This document shows, in pieces, positions 14,979 to 21,657 of a stretch of DNA of 56,760 bases; the first letter of the stretch is position 1; every line of letters starts with the position of its first letter. The notes below the pieces were generated by a model, which was not told where the DNA came from, did not search any database, and saw only the letters and a program-made list of their open reading frames with translations. The translations under genes were made by a program, and so were the position numbers. Origin of the DNA: a virus; the IMG/VR virus record IMGVR_UViG_3300044691_000555, positions 1 through 56,760 of that record. One strand, given 5' to 3'.

Positions 14979-16663
14979 GCCGGCACCTGTGCGTCAGACG
15001 CCGGACGTTCCGTGCGCCTCAAGAACTCTGGAATATCGAGCGGGTGCGGAGGCGCGGCAGCGTCAGCGACGCCGTTCGCTGACGGCCGACGCTTCGCGTC
15101 GCCCTGCTCGGGCATGGTTCCTACGTGCCGACCGTCGTCAGCCGTTCCGCAACCGGTGCTGGGGGCCTCGCGAGCCGTACCAGACGCCTCCCTGGGTATT
15201 TCGAAATGATCGCAGCAGACGCATTCGATCGCCGCGATGAAAAGAGGTGCCGGCGCAGGGAGCAAACCAACTGCGCCGGCGTCCGATGTCCGGCCATCGG
15301 CAACCCTACCGGCAGGCGGTTCTATACCTGGCGGCTCCTTTGGAACCGCACGCGCGCCTGCTTTCGCTTGGGAATGGTCTTTTCTTTGAACGGGATGCTG
15401 GGTGAACCGCTCGACGTCGTCTGCCTTCGTCAGCGCATCGCGGCAGCCTGGCGGAATCCAGCACGGCGCCTGCGGTTCGAGGTACTTGTCCCATACCAGC
15501 CAGACATAGGCGGTCGCGGTGTCACCTTGCGGATTCCAGCGACCCTTGCACAGCGGCACGCGCTCGACGAAAAACGCGATCTTGGTCGGCGGCCTGTCGC
15601 GGTAGATGTTTTCGTAGCGGCCGAGGGTTTCCAGGCAGCGCATTTGCACGAACATCGCGACGCCATATTGGGCGCGCGCCAAGGCCTTGATCATAAAGCT
15701 TTCGATTTTTTCGCCGAACGGCGGGTTGGTGATGATCCAGTCGGCATAGATGTCGCCGCTGTCCGGCCTGAGAAAATCGACCGGTTCGCGGCGGCTATAG
15801 CCATAGTCGTGGATATCGGTCGCGATCACCTTGCCGAAATATTCCGCCAGCACCTCGGCAATGTGGCCCTCGCCGCAGGCCGGTTCCCACACCGAATATT
15901 TTTCGATGTCGTTTTCCATCAGGTGCGGCAGCAGCACATGCTCGACCAGCGCCCGCGTCGCCCATGGCGGCGTCGGAAAGAAGTCGAGACTGTCGTCAGG
16001 CTCCAGCCTTGACGCCATGGTGGCGCGGTTACCGGACGGCAGCGCCTTTTCCAGTGCCGCCGGCTGCTCGGCTTCCGGCAGCCTGGCGATCTTTTCCGCG
16101 GCAGAGAGCGATAGGTCGCGTCGTTCGACTGCAGCGTTCAGCGGCTCGATACCTGCCTGTGCCACCAATTTGCCGGACGCCGCGGTGCGCTCACTGACAC
16201 TCAATGCTTGTGCGGCTTCCGCAGTCGAAACCTTCTGCAAATTTGCAGAAGGTTCGAGATCAGTCCGCTCCCCTTGACGCATATTGGCAAGTCGACCTGC
16301 GACCAATCCCCGCTGGCTGGTGGTCAGGTGCCGCCGCTTTAGGTTCTTCGACAACACCCACGCGAGCGGCTCGCCATCCATCGCCGGATTGAACGCGCAG
16401 AACCAGAGCTGCGGCGGATCGAGCAGTTCAGGTGAAAGAGCGTCGCCGGCCCGATGGCCCCAACCCGGGCCCAAGACTTCGCCTGACTCGGCAAGGTGTT
16501 GAAGTGCCTTGTACCGGTTGCGACCATCGAGGATCTGTCGGTCGATGAGAACGATTCGATCGCGAATGCCATTTTCGCGGATGTCATCGACAAATGCCGT
16601 AAAATCCTCGCCGTCCAGCAACGGAAACAGTTCGGCGTAAGGGTGGGCCGGAAGGTGCGTCAC
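14975..16663 (-). CDS. ParB-like nuclease domain / DNA methyltransferase fusion
   Basis: 562 residues from a GTG that overlaps the upstream stop (GTGA), preceded by GGGGAGGG. A ParB/sulfiredoxin-like N-terminal domain covers about residues 10-60 (AFVDDIRENGIRDRIVLIDRQILDGRNRYKAL). A ParB-type helix-turn-helix region (TSQRGLVAGRLAN ... AQALSVSERTAASGKLV) follows. An AdoMet methyltransferase fold comes next, with EPACGEGH (260-267) and the catalytic NPPF (313-316). The C-terminal 130 residues are low-complexity. Such fusions are known in phages; whether the protein segregates, cuts or methylates DNA is open, but NPPF favours adenine N6 methylation. Confidence 0.85.
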   Translation of the reverse strand: MTHLPAHPYAELFPLLDGEDFTAFVDDIRENGIRDRIVLIDRQILDGRNRYKALQHLAESGEVLGPGWGHRAGDALSPELLDPPQLWFCAFNPAMDGEPLAWVLSKNLKRRHLTTSQRGLVAGRLANMRQGERTDLEPSANLQKVSTAEAAQALSVSERTAASGKLVAQAGIEPLNAAVERRDLSLSAAEKIARLPEAEQPAALEKALPSGNRATMASRLEPDDSLDFFPTPPWATRALVEHVLLPHLMENDIEKYSVWEPACGEGHIAEVLAEYFGKVIATDIHDYGYSRREPVDFLRPDSGDIYADWIITNPPFGEKIESFMIKALARAQYGVAMFVQMRCLETLGRYENIYRDRPPTKIAFFVERVPLCKGRWNPQGDTATAYVWLVWDKYLEPQAPCWIPPGCRDALTKADDVERFTQHPVQRKDHSQAKAGARAVPKEPPGIEPPAGRVADGRTSDAGAVGLLPAPAPLFIAAIECVCCDHFEIPREASGTAREAPSTGCGTADDGRHVGTMPEQGDAKRRPSANGVADAAAPPHPLDIPEFLRRTERPASDAQVPA

Positions 16664-17091
16664 GCCACGCCCTCCCCGGCCAGCTGCGCAATTTCGCCGC
16701 GGCAGGCCTCGATCCCGACGATGATGCGGTCGAACCGCTTGCCGCGCACAAGCGCCGCGAACGGCGTCGGATCCTGTGACACGCCGCAGGGATCGAACAC
16801 GCGCGCCGAAGGTGACGCGGCATAGAGATGGCGCCAGGTGCTGCGGTTGCCGTCGACCACCACAAAGAACCGGCTCTTCGGCATATCGAGTGCGAGCATC
16901 ACGGCGTCGAGCGTGACGTCGGCGGGCCAGCACAGCAGGCCCAGCGGCGGCGCCGAGGTCGCGGTATTGGCCACGGCGTTGCGCAGGGCGGCGATCTGGC
17001 CGTCGTGATCACGGGCCGGACGCCTCAGGTTCTGCATCAGCGCGGAGCGGCCGCGACCGACCTGGCGATGCTGATGGTTCCAATTGTCCAT
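16660..17091 (-). CDS. Hypothetical protein
   Basis: 143 residues from MDNWNHQHRQVGRGRSALMQNLRRP, with a hydrophobic Rossmann-like central strand pattern (SRFFVVVDGNRSTWRHLY, ACRGEIAQLAGEG). No catalytic motif is recognised. The TGATG overlap with the gene upstream and the GTGA overlap with the ParB/methyltransferase gene place it firmly in the operon. Confidence 0.6.
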   Translation of the reverse strand: MDNWNHQHRQVGRGRSALMQNLRRPARDHDGQIAALRNAVANTATSAPPLGLLCWPADVTLDAVMLALDMPKSRFFVVVDGNRSTWRHLYAASPSARVFDPCGVSQDPTPFAALVRGKRFDRIIVGIEACRGEIAQLAGEGVA

Positions 17092-17339
17092 CAGACGAAC
17101 CCCCGGTCGATCGCCAGCCATTCCGGAATCGTCAGGTTGGCGAGCGGCAGCGTGACGCGGCCGCCCTGCCGGTCGGTGCCCTGCGTGGTCTTGCCGGTCA
17201 GGTGCTTTGAGCCGATCAGCGATTTTGCGATCCAGACCGCGCGCGTGTTGTCGCCGTCGATCGAGACCAGCACCGCGCGGCCCTTCGGCGGGTCGTAATG
17301 CATCGCCACCAGCACTTCGGTCGGGTCCTGCTTGCTCAT
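17091..17339 (-). CDS. Hypothetical protein
   Basis: 82 residues: MSKQDPTEVLVAMHYDPPKGRAVLVSIDGDNTRAVWIAKSLIG. Small beta-rich protein with no recognised family. The start overlaps the upstream stop and the stop overlaps the downstream start. Confidence 0.6.
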   Translation of the reverse strand: MSKQDPTEVLVAMHYDPPKGRAVLVSIDGDNTRAVWIAKSLIGSKHLTGKTTQGTDRQGGRVTLPLANLTIPEWLAIDRGFV

Positions 17340-17659
17340 GACTGCGGCCCGTCGCCGGTCAGCAACCGCAGGTCAGCGGCCGCGGCCTCGCCTGCGGTCT
17401 CCGCCACCATCTCCGCGCGCAGCGACGGCTTGATCGCGAGGCCAGCGCGGATGAAGGCGGCGCCGATCCGCAGCGCCCGCTCCGGCGAAAACCCGACGCG
17501 CACGGCATTGCCGGCCTTGTCCGAGCCGAAGATGCGCACGATCGCCATATCGGGATCGGCGGTCAGCAGCATCTCGCGGGTCAGCAGTTCGCAGGCTTCG
17601 CGGCCGAATTCGGTTTCGGCTGCACCTGGCGTGGCAGATGGGGTGGCGAGGTCGTCCAT
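17336..17659 (-). CDS. Hypothetical protein
   Basis: 107 residues, acidic at the start (MDDLATPSATPGAAETEFGREACELLTREML) then a small alpha/beta part (DMAIVRIFGSDKAGNAVRVGFSPERALRIGAAFIRAGLAI). It follows DGR target 2 immediately (stop of target 2 at 17660, start here at 17659). Function unknown; co-expression with target 2 is expected. Confidence 0.6.
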   Translation of the reverse strand: MDDLATPSATPGAAETEFGREACELLTREMLLTADPDMAIVRIFGSDKAGNAVRVGFSPERALRIGAAFIRAGLAIKPSLRAEMVAETAGEAAAADLRLLTGDGPQS

Positions 17660-18610
17660 CTACAGCGCCCGCGCCCGGACGAGACCGCCGTCGCTGCCGC
17701 GCCGGCGACCAGGTTGCAGGTGGTCACTGCGGCCGCGGGCGCCGAAGTCCTCGTGCGAATCGCCGGGGAAGACGCACGCGACGTACGCCCGGCGCGAGCC
17801 CGCGTCGTCGCCGTACCACCAGTACCCGCCGAACAAGGAAGCGCGCGGCGTGTCGGGGTCGCCGTCATGGCCCCACACCCACAGATTGCCGGTCGCCTGC
17901 ATCAGGCCGAATTTGCTGGTGCGCGGCGCGTCGAGCCCGGTCAGCTTGGGATCGCGTTTGGCAGAACTCTTTTCCGTGACGCCGAAAGCGGCGGCCGGAA
18001 ACTCGTCGAGGCCGAGCAGCCCCTTGCCATGCTGCGCCATCACCGCGGCCGCGGTCGCATAGTCGAACCGCGCGTAAGGCTGACCGGTCGAAGGGTCGAG
18101 CGGACGGTCGTTGCCGTCGGCTATGGTCACGCCGAATTTGCTGGTGCCGTCGAGATGGCAGGTCGCGCCGGTCAGATAGACATCGCACCAGAACTGTCCG
18201 CCGGGCTTTTGCACCAGCGCCATGCCGCGCGGATCGGGGCACGCGGGGCGAAAATTCAGATCCCACAGCGAACACGGATTGATCGCCGGAATGTCATCGC
18301 CGCCGGCGCGCGCGGTGGCGTTGCCGCCAGATGCGAAGTGAAAGCCGCCAATGACGTCGTCGCTCGACGGAACAGCAAAAGCGCGCAACGCCCGCGCCAC
18401 GCCGCCGGATACGACGACGCCATAATCCGCGCCGACAACCAGCGGACTGGCGAACTCGACCGGTGTCTGCTTTGCGAAACGCTGTCCAGCAAAAACGATC
18501 CCGGCCCGGATCGCGATGGTTTCCGCGCCGGTCGCGATCAGCGCCGGCAGATCGGGGTCTTTCTTGATCAAGATCGCGATCGACCCATCCATCTTGGCAT
18601 GCGCGTTCAT
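17660..18610 (-). CDS. DGR target protein 2 (C-type lectin/FGE-fold, variable C-terminus)
   Basis: 316 residues, paralogue of target 1: shared IGGFHF, NPCSLWDLNFRPACPDPRGM, TSKFGVTIADGNDRPLDP and SKFGLMQATGNLWVWGHDG. The C-terminal variable part reads GGYWWYGDDAGSRRAYVACVFPGDSHEDFG, more diverged from the TR than target 1. It lacks target 1's stop and continues through the downstream hairpin with a basic GRRRGSDGGLVRARAL tail. The N-terminal 75 residues differ more between the paralogues. GGAGG lies before the ATG. It is about 11 kb from the DGR core, so it is diversified in trans. Confidence 0.94.
   Translation of the reverse strand: MNAHAKMDGSIAILIKKDPDLPALIATGAETIAIRAGIVFAGQRFAKQTPVEFASPLVVGADYGVVVSGGVARALRAFAVPSSDDVIGGFHFASGGNATARAGGDDIPAINPCSLWDLNFRPACPDPRGMALVQKPGGQFWCDVYLTGATCHLDGTSKFGVTIADGNDRPLDPSTGQPYARFDYATAAAVMAQHGKGLLGLDEFPAAAFGVTEKSSAKRDPKLTGLDAPRTSKFGLMQATGNLWVWGHDGDPDTPRASLFGGYWWYGDDAGSRRAYVACVFPGDSHEDFGARGRSDHLQPGRRRGSDGGLVRARAL
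17687..17706 (-). other. DGR target-2 hairpin downstream of VR2
   Basis: Coding orientation stem GCCGGCGC/GCGACGGC with a GGCA loop, 11 nt beyond VR2; identical stem to the VR1 hairpin. Here it lies inside the target-2 coding frame. Confidence 0.82.
17718..17849 (-). repeat. DGR variable repeat 2 (VR2)
   Basis: 132 bp aligned to the TR without gaps. Eleven substitutions fall within the variable part, every one at a TR adenine (coding strand), including A-to-G, A-to-C and A-to-T changes. The single non-adenine difference is at the 3' IMH edge (17722), shared with VR1. The G/C-only 16-mer at 17729-17744 is unchanged. Confidence 0.96.
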
Positions 18611-18630
18611 AGGTCAGTCCTCCAGGTTGC

Positions 18631-19026
18631 TCATCGGATGTTGCCCTCGAGCGCTTCCAGCCGCCGCGAGGTGTCGGCCTGCTGCTGACGCAGTTTTGCG
18701 ATCTCGCGAACGGCACGGATGTTGTCGGCCCATGGCGATTTGACGGATGCGATCAGCGCTTCATGGACGAGGTCGCCGATATCGCTGCGCAGCAGGGTCG
18801 CCAGCGCCTTGCCGTCGGGCGCGCCCTTGCCGGACAGCCATCGCTCCACCACGCTGACCGAACGGCCCGACCTGTGGGCAACTTCAGCGGCGCAATTTTG
18901 GGAAAAAATCTGCTTCAATTGCAGCGCGGTAGAAGAAAACCACCCGCATGGATGCGGGAATCGACCCTCATCGCTGCGGGTCGCGGTTTTTGACGGGTTC
19001 CGCTGGTGACGTAGGTTCCCGCTCAT
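18631..19026 (-). CDS. Putative helix-turn-helix regulator with coiled-coil C-terminus
   Basis: 131 residues. A central LKQIFSQNCAAEVAHRSGRSVSVVERWLSGKGAPDGKAL block resembles a Cro/C1-type helix-turn-helix. It is followed by a helical coiled-coil tail (ADNIRAVREIAKLRQQQADTSRRLEALEGNIR). It overlaps the Cro-like gene upstream by 4 nt and sits 20 bp before target 2. Could be a CII-like activator or early regulator; inference. Confidence 0.6.
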   Translation of the reverse strand: MSGNLRHQRNPSKTATRSDEGRFPHPCGWFSSTALQLKQIFSQNCAAEVAHRSGRSVSVVERWLSGKGAPDGKALATLLRSDIGDLVHEALIASVKSPWADNIRAVREIAKLRQQQADTSRRLEALEGNIR

Positions 19027-19280
19027 GTGGGCACCTGTTCCGTTTTGCGTTCTTCCATCGCCTTGTCGGCAGCCAACCTCGCGATCAGATCGGCGGTCAC
19101 GCCGCGAATGCCGCGCTTCGTCGCACCCGCGACCGCGTCCGCGACGTATTCCAGCCCGATCCGGTCACGCCTCCGCATCGCCTTCGCCGCGCCGTAGGTT
19201 GCGCCAACGTCGTCAGCGAATTCCTGCAGCCCAGGCCATGCGTCGATGATGTCGCGATGAGAGGAGAAACTGTCGGTCAT
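19023..19280 (-). CDS. Cro-like regulator
   Basis: 85 residues: IIDAWPGLQEFADDVGATYGAAKAMRRRDRIGLEYVADAVAGATKRG, the compact helix-turn-helix layout of phage Cro-type proteins that pair with S24 repressors. First gene of the leftward early operon, divergent from the repressor gene. No Shine-Dalgarno exists because a 13-bp-arm palindrome lies directly against the ATG, so the mRNA may be leaderless. Likely competes with the CI-like repressor for the same operators. Confidence 0.75.
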   Translation of the reverse strand: MTDSFSSHRDIIDAWPGLQEFADDVGATYGAAKAMRRRDRIGLEYVADAVAGATKRGIRGVTADLIARLAADKAMEERKTEQVPT

Positions 19281-19311
19281 GAATCATCGGTACTTTTTGT
19301 ACCGATGATTC
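19281..19311. promoter_or_regulatory. Long palindrome, operator and leftward promoter
   Basis: Perfect inverted repeat with 13-bp arms GAATCATCGGTAC / GTACCGATGATTC around TTTTT. The inner GGTAC-N5-GTACC recurs at 20042 and 20068. Leftward, a TTGACG -35 box (complement of 19311-19316) overlaps its outer edge. The symmetry suits a dimeric CI or Cro. Confidence 0.8.
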
Positions 19312-19330
19312 GTCAAGCGAAAGGTCCAAC

Positions 19331-19353
19331 TTGTACCCGGGATATAGGTACAA
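19331..19353. promoter_or_regulatory. Inverted repeat TTGTACC/GGTACAA upstream of the repressor gene
   Basis: Arms TTGTACC (19331-19337) and GGTACAA (19347-19353) with a 9-nt spacer containing GATATA, just before the repressor ATG at 19362. The arms share the GTACC/GGTAC half-sites with the other operators but in opposite arrangement. Probable second operator or repressor promoter element. Confidence 0.6.
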
Positions 19354-19361
19354 AACGGACC

Positions 19362-19997
19362 ATGAGCGAGGTTTCGGAGCGAATCGCCTTTCTTGGCAAG
19401 CGGATGGGTTGGACAACCCTCTCGCAGGCGGCGGAGGCCTATGGCATCAAATACGAGTCTTTCAAGAAGATCGCGTCCCACAATGCCAGCGATCCGCGCG
19501 GACTGACGGTCGACAACGCCCTAAAGATCGCCCGCTTTCACAAGATTTCGCCCGGCTGGCTGATGTTCAATGAGGGAAGGCCGGGAGGCATCAAGGGGAT
19601 TCCGCTGGAGGGCAAAATCGGCGCCGGCCAGGAGATGATGATCTTCGAAAATCCCGGCAACGAAGAGCCGATCCCCTTTGAAATAGTGGGTGTCGAGGCG
19701 ACGGCGCTGGAGGTCGACGGCGATTCGATGCTTCCGCTCGCCCGCGACGGAGATATCGTGTTCGTCGGACCGTCTCGCAAGGATATCCGGACTTTGGTTG
19801 GCCAGGAATGCGCGGTTCTTTTGGAGGACGGTCGCCGTTTCTTCAAGGTGATCGAAAACGGCTCGGAGAAGGGTCGTTTCGATCTGCGGTCCTACAATGC
19901 AGCACGGATCGAAAACGTTGAGATCCATTCCGCAGGCCCTCTGCTGGCGATCAGGCGAATGTATAAGGACCGAATCGCGAAGCGAAAACGAGGGTAA
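19362..19997 (+). CDS. CI-like repressor with S24 (LexA-type) autocleavage domain
   Basis: 211 residues from MSEVSERIAFLGKRMGW. An N-terminal helix-turn-helix (SQAAEAYGIKYESFKKIAS) is followed by a C-terminal S24 peptidase-like fold. It has a GAG cleavage motif (A88-G89), nucleophile in VDGDSMLP (S122) and general base in FFKVIE (K162), as in CI and LexA. It would keep the prophage silent and be inactivated by RecA after DNA damage. A much longer upstream reading frame is rejected because this start fits the domain edge. It is divergent from the Cro-like gene with operators between and downstream. Confidence 0.92.
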   Translation: MSEVSERIAFLGKRMGWTTLSQAAEAYGIKYESFKKIASHNASDPRGLTVDNALKIARFHKISPGWLMFNEGRPGGIKGIPLEGKIGAGQEMMIFENPGNEEPIPFEIVGVEATALEVDGDSMLPLARDGDIVFVGPSRKDIRTLVGQECAVLLEDGRRFFKVIENGSEKGRFDLRSYNAARIENVEIHSAGPLLAIRRMYKDRIAKRKRG

Positions 19998-20041
19998 GTT
20001 GAGGCCTCCCGGTACATAAAAAACCGCCGGATTTCCACAAG

Positions 20042-20082
20042 GGTACAAATTGTACTTGAGTTGTTAAGGTACTCATTGTACC
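20042..20082. promoter_or_regulatory. Two GGTAC-N5-GTAC operator-like sites
   Basis: GGTAC-AAATT-GTACT (20042-20056) and GGTAC-TCATT-GTACC (20068-20082), the same motif as the centre of the palindrome at 19281-19311. They lie downstream of the repressor gene, between it and the convergent gene at 20123, and about 450 bp before the rightward operon. Confidence 0.65.
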
Positions 20083-20098
20083 TGTTTCCCGTGAAACA
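20083..20098. promoter_or_regulatory. parS-like 16-mer
   Basis: TGTTTCCCGTGAAACA matches the widely conserved chromosomal parS form TGTTTCACGTGAAACA at 15 of 16 positions; the mismatch is in the central CACGTG. It could bind host or phage ParB-family protein. Alternatively it is a simple 6-bp-arm inverted repeat. Confidence 0.4.
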
Positions 20099-20122
20099 AT
20101 TCCGGGAGACTCGCTCGTGGTT

Positions 20123-20467
20123 CTATTCGATCGTTTGCAACCAAATCCGATCTCGGGATGTCGTCATCCATTCCAGGCTAAAGCGCACCGCGCGTTTTCC
20201 GCCGTTCGTGAACAGCATTGCCGTGCAAACACGACGCTCTTCGCTGGAGTCGGAGGCGGATGCAACATCAGCAACATCGAACACCTTGATCGCAGTGCGC
20301 TGTGCGCTGGGAGATTCTTCTATGGCCTGACGAAGTTGAGCGGCGACAGACTTGGCGGTGCAGTCAGGCATTTTTCCCGCCTGTTGTATCCCGCTCTGCT
20401 CCACCCCGGCCCACGCCCAGAGCGACGCGATAAACACCACCGGAATCAGCGCCCAATATCTGCTCAC
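20123..20467 (-). CDS. Putative secreted or membrane-anchored lysogenic-conversion protein
   Basis: 114 residues from a GTG with GGGGAG upstream. Residues 1-20 (SRYWALIPVVFIASLWAWAG) are a signal peptide or membrane anchor. The rest is a small domain with two Cys and a beta-rich end (CTAMLFTNGGKRAVRFSLEWMTTSRDRIWLQ). It sits alone between the repressor and the rightward operon, facing both, the usual place for a moron expressed in the prophage. Function unknown. Confidence 0.6.
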   Translation of the reverse strand: MSRYWALIPVVFIASLWAWAGVEQSGIQQAGKMPDCTAKSVAAQLRQAIEESPSAQRTAIKVFDVADVASASDSSEERRVCTAMLFTNGGKRAVRFSLEWMTTSRDRIWLQTIE

Positions 20468-20538
20468 GTGAGGTCTCCCCTCCTGTTAGTCGGGCCGCAT
20501 CTTATCAGCGTCGCAACCGCAACGGGAGGTCTGATTTG

Positions 20539-21015
20539 ATGCCCCGCGCCTCTGATCTCAGCCCGAAACAATTCCGCGACGCCGTGATCGACAACGGTTT
20601 TGCCTATCTCGGCCGGTCGATCGATGCCTACATCGACATCCGACATCCAAAGCGCGGCACCATCAAGCCGGTCACGGCCGGCAAGCAGACGCTGCGGCGG
20701 GAAACTTTTGCGGCGCTGCTCGCCGCCCGCACCACAGCCGAGATCGAAAAGACGCTGGCGGCGGCCGAACGCGCCCGGACCGAGGCCGTTGCCGCCGCCA
20801 TCGCGCCATCGGCATTGCCGCCGTGCCGTGCCGACCTCACCGAGGCTGCTGCGATCGCGCAGCTGGCAGATGATTATCTGACGCGCATGGCGAGCGCTGG
20901 CTGTGTCGGGTTCGGAGACCTTCTGCAGATGGGCTGGAACGCCGACCAATTGAAGCAGCTTGGCGACGCCGCACGCGCCGTTGCTGACCGCAAGCAGATC
21001 GCGGTGCTGGCATGA
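20539..21015 (+). CDS. Hypothetical protein, first gene of the rightward operon
   Basis: 158 residues: MPRASDLSPKQFRDAVIDNGFAYLGRSIDAYIDIRHPKRG, then Ala-rich helices. The ATG at 20539 is preferred over a TTG at 20536 because GGGAGG sits about 9 nt before. No family recognised. Reverse-strand frames here are shadows. Confidence 0.65.
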   Translation: MPRASDLSPKQFRDAVIDNGFAYLGRSIDAYIDIRHPKRGTIKPVTAGKQTLRRETFAALLAARTTAEIEKTLAAAERARTEAVAAAIAPSALPPCRADLTEAAAIAQLADDYLTRMASAGCVGFGDLLQMGWNADQLKQLGDAARAVADRKQIAVLA

Positions 21016-21248
21016 TGACAGCCCAACCGGAACTGTTCGACACGCTCGGCGCCGCCGAAGATGTCCTGAAAGCCAGGGGCTTCAGACTCGTTCCGGGCAG
21101 CTGCGACTGGATCGACGATCGCGGTGTCGATGCCGGCATCTACACGGTAGATGGCGCTTACGGCGTTTCAAAGTACCGGATCGAGATTGAGCCGCCACAT
21201 CCCCTGATCGACGGCCCGCTCGCGCCGCTTGCGAGGCGCGTCAGATGA
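21012..21248 (+). CDS. Hypothetical protein
   Basis: 78 residues: FDTLGAAEDVLKARGFRLVPGSCDWIDDRGVDAGIYTVDGAYGVSKYRIEIEPP, alpha then beta hairpins. Translationally coupled by ATGA to the genes on both sides. Function unknown. Confidence 0.6.
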   Translation: MMTAQPELFDTLGAAEDVLKARGFRLVPGSCDWIDDRGVDAGIYTVDGAYGVSKYRIEIEPPHPLIDGPLAPLARRVR

Positions 21249-21445
21249 CGGCGCACGGATCCGACCGCGCGCATCTGATCGACGACATGGCGGGATTTTT
21301 GCTCCGACGCGGCATCGTCGGCAGCGAGGCGGACGCCGTTCGCGCCCTGTCGTTCGGCCCCTACCGCTTGGGTGACGTCGCCGCCCTCGCCGAGGATGCG
21401 CTGCTGGCGGCGCAACAATCTCCGGCCGTGTCGCGGGGGCGATAA
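21245..21445 (+). CDS. Hypothetical protein
   Basis: 66 residues, helical: AHLIDDMAGFLLRRGIVGSEADAVRALSFGPYRLGDVAALAEDAL. Overlaps neighbours by 4 and 1 nt. Function unknown. Confidence 0.6.
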   Translation: MTAHGSDRAHLIDDMAGFLLRRGIVGSEADAVRALSFGPYRLGDVAALAEDALLAAQQSPAVSRGR

Positions 21446-21657
21446 TGGCAGCCTACCACCCCGCCACGATCGACATGGTGGCCGCGGCGCTGACCCACGT
21501 CCTGCTGACGCCGCGCGAGATCGAGCCACTGCTGCCGATCGACCTGCACCGCACCACGATCCGCAGCGTGCTGCATCTTCTGGTGCGCGACGGCCGCGCC
21601 CTGGCCGAGGGCGATATCTATCAGAGGCGTTACCGCATGGCGGGAGCCGCGATATGA
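21445..21657 (+). CDS. Small winged-helix-like protein, hypothetical
   Basis: 70 residues: VAAALTHVLLTPREIEPLLPIDLHRTTIRSVLHLLVRDGRALAEGDIYQRRYRMA, the layout of a winged helix-turn-helix. Its stop overlaps the radical-SAM gene start (ATGA). Confidence 0.6.
   Translation: MAAYHPATIDMVAAALTHVLLTPREIEPLLPIDLHRTTIRSVLHLLVRDGRALAEGDIYQRRYRMAGAAI

Noticed and set aside
20464-20949. 161-codon minus-strand frame
   Set aside because: Overlaps the plus-strand gene at 20539-21015, which has a ribosome binding site and coupled neighbours.
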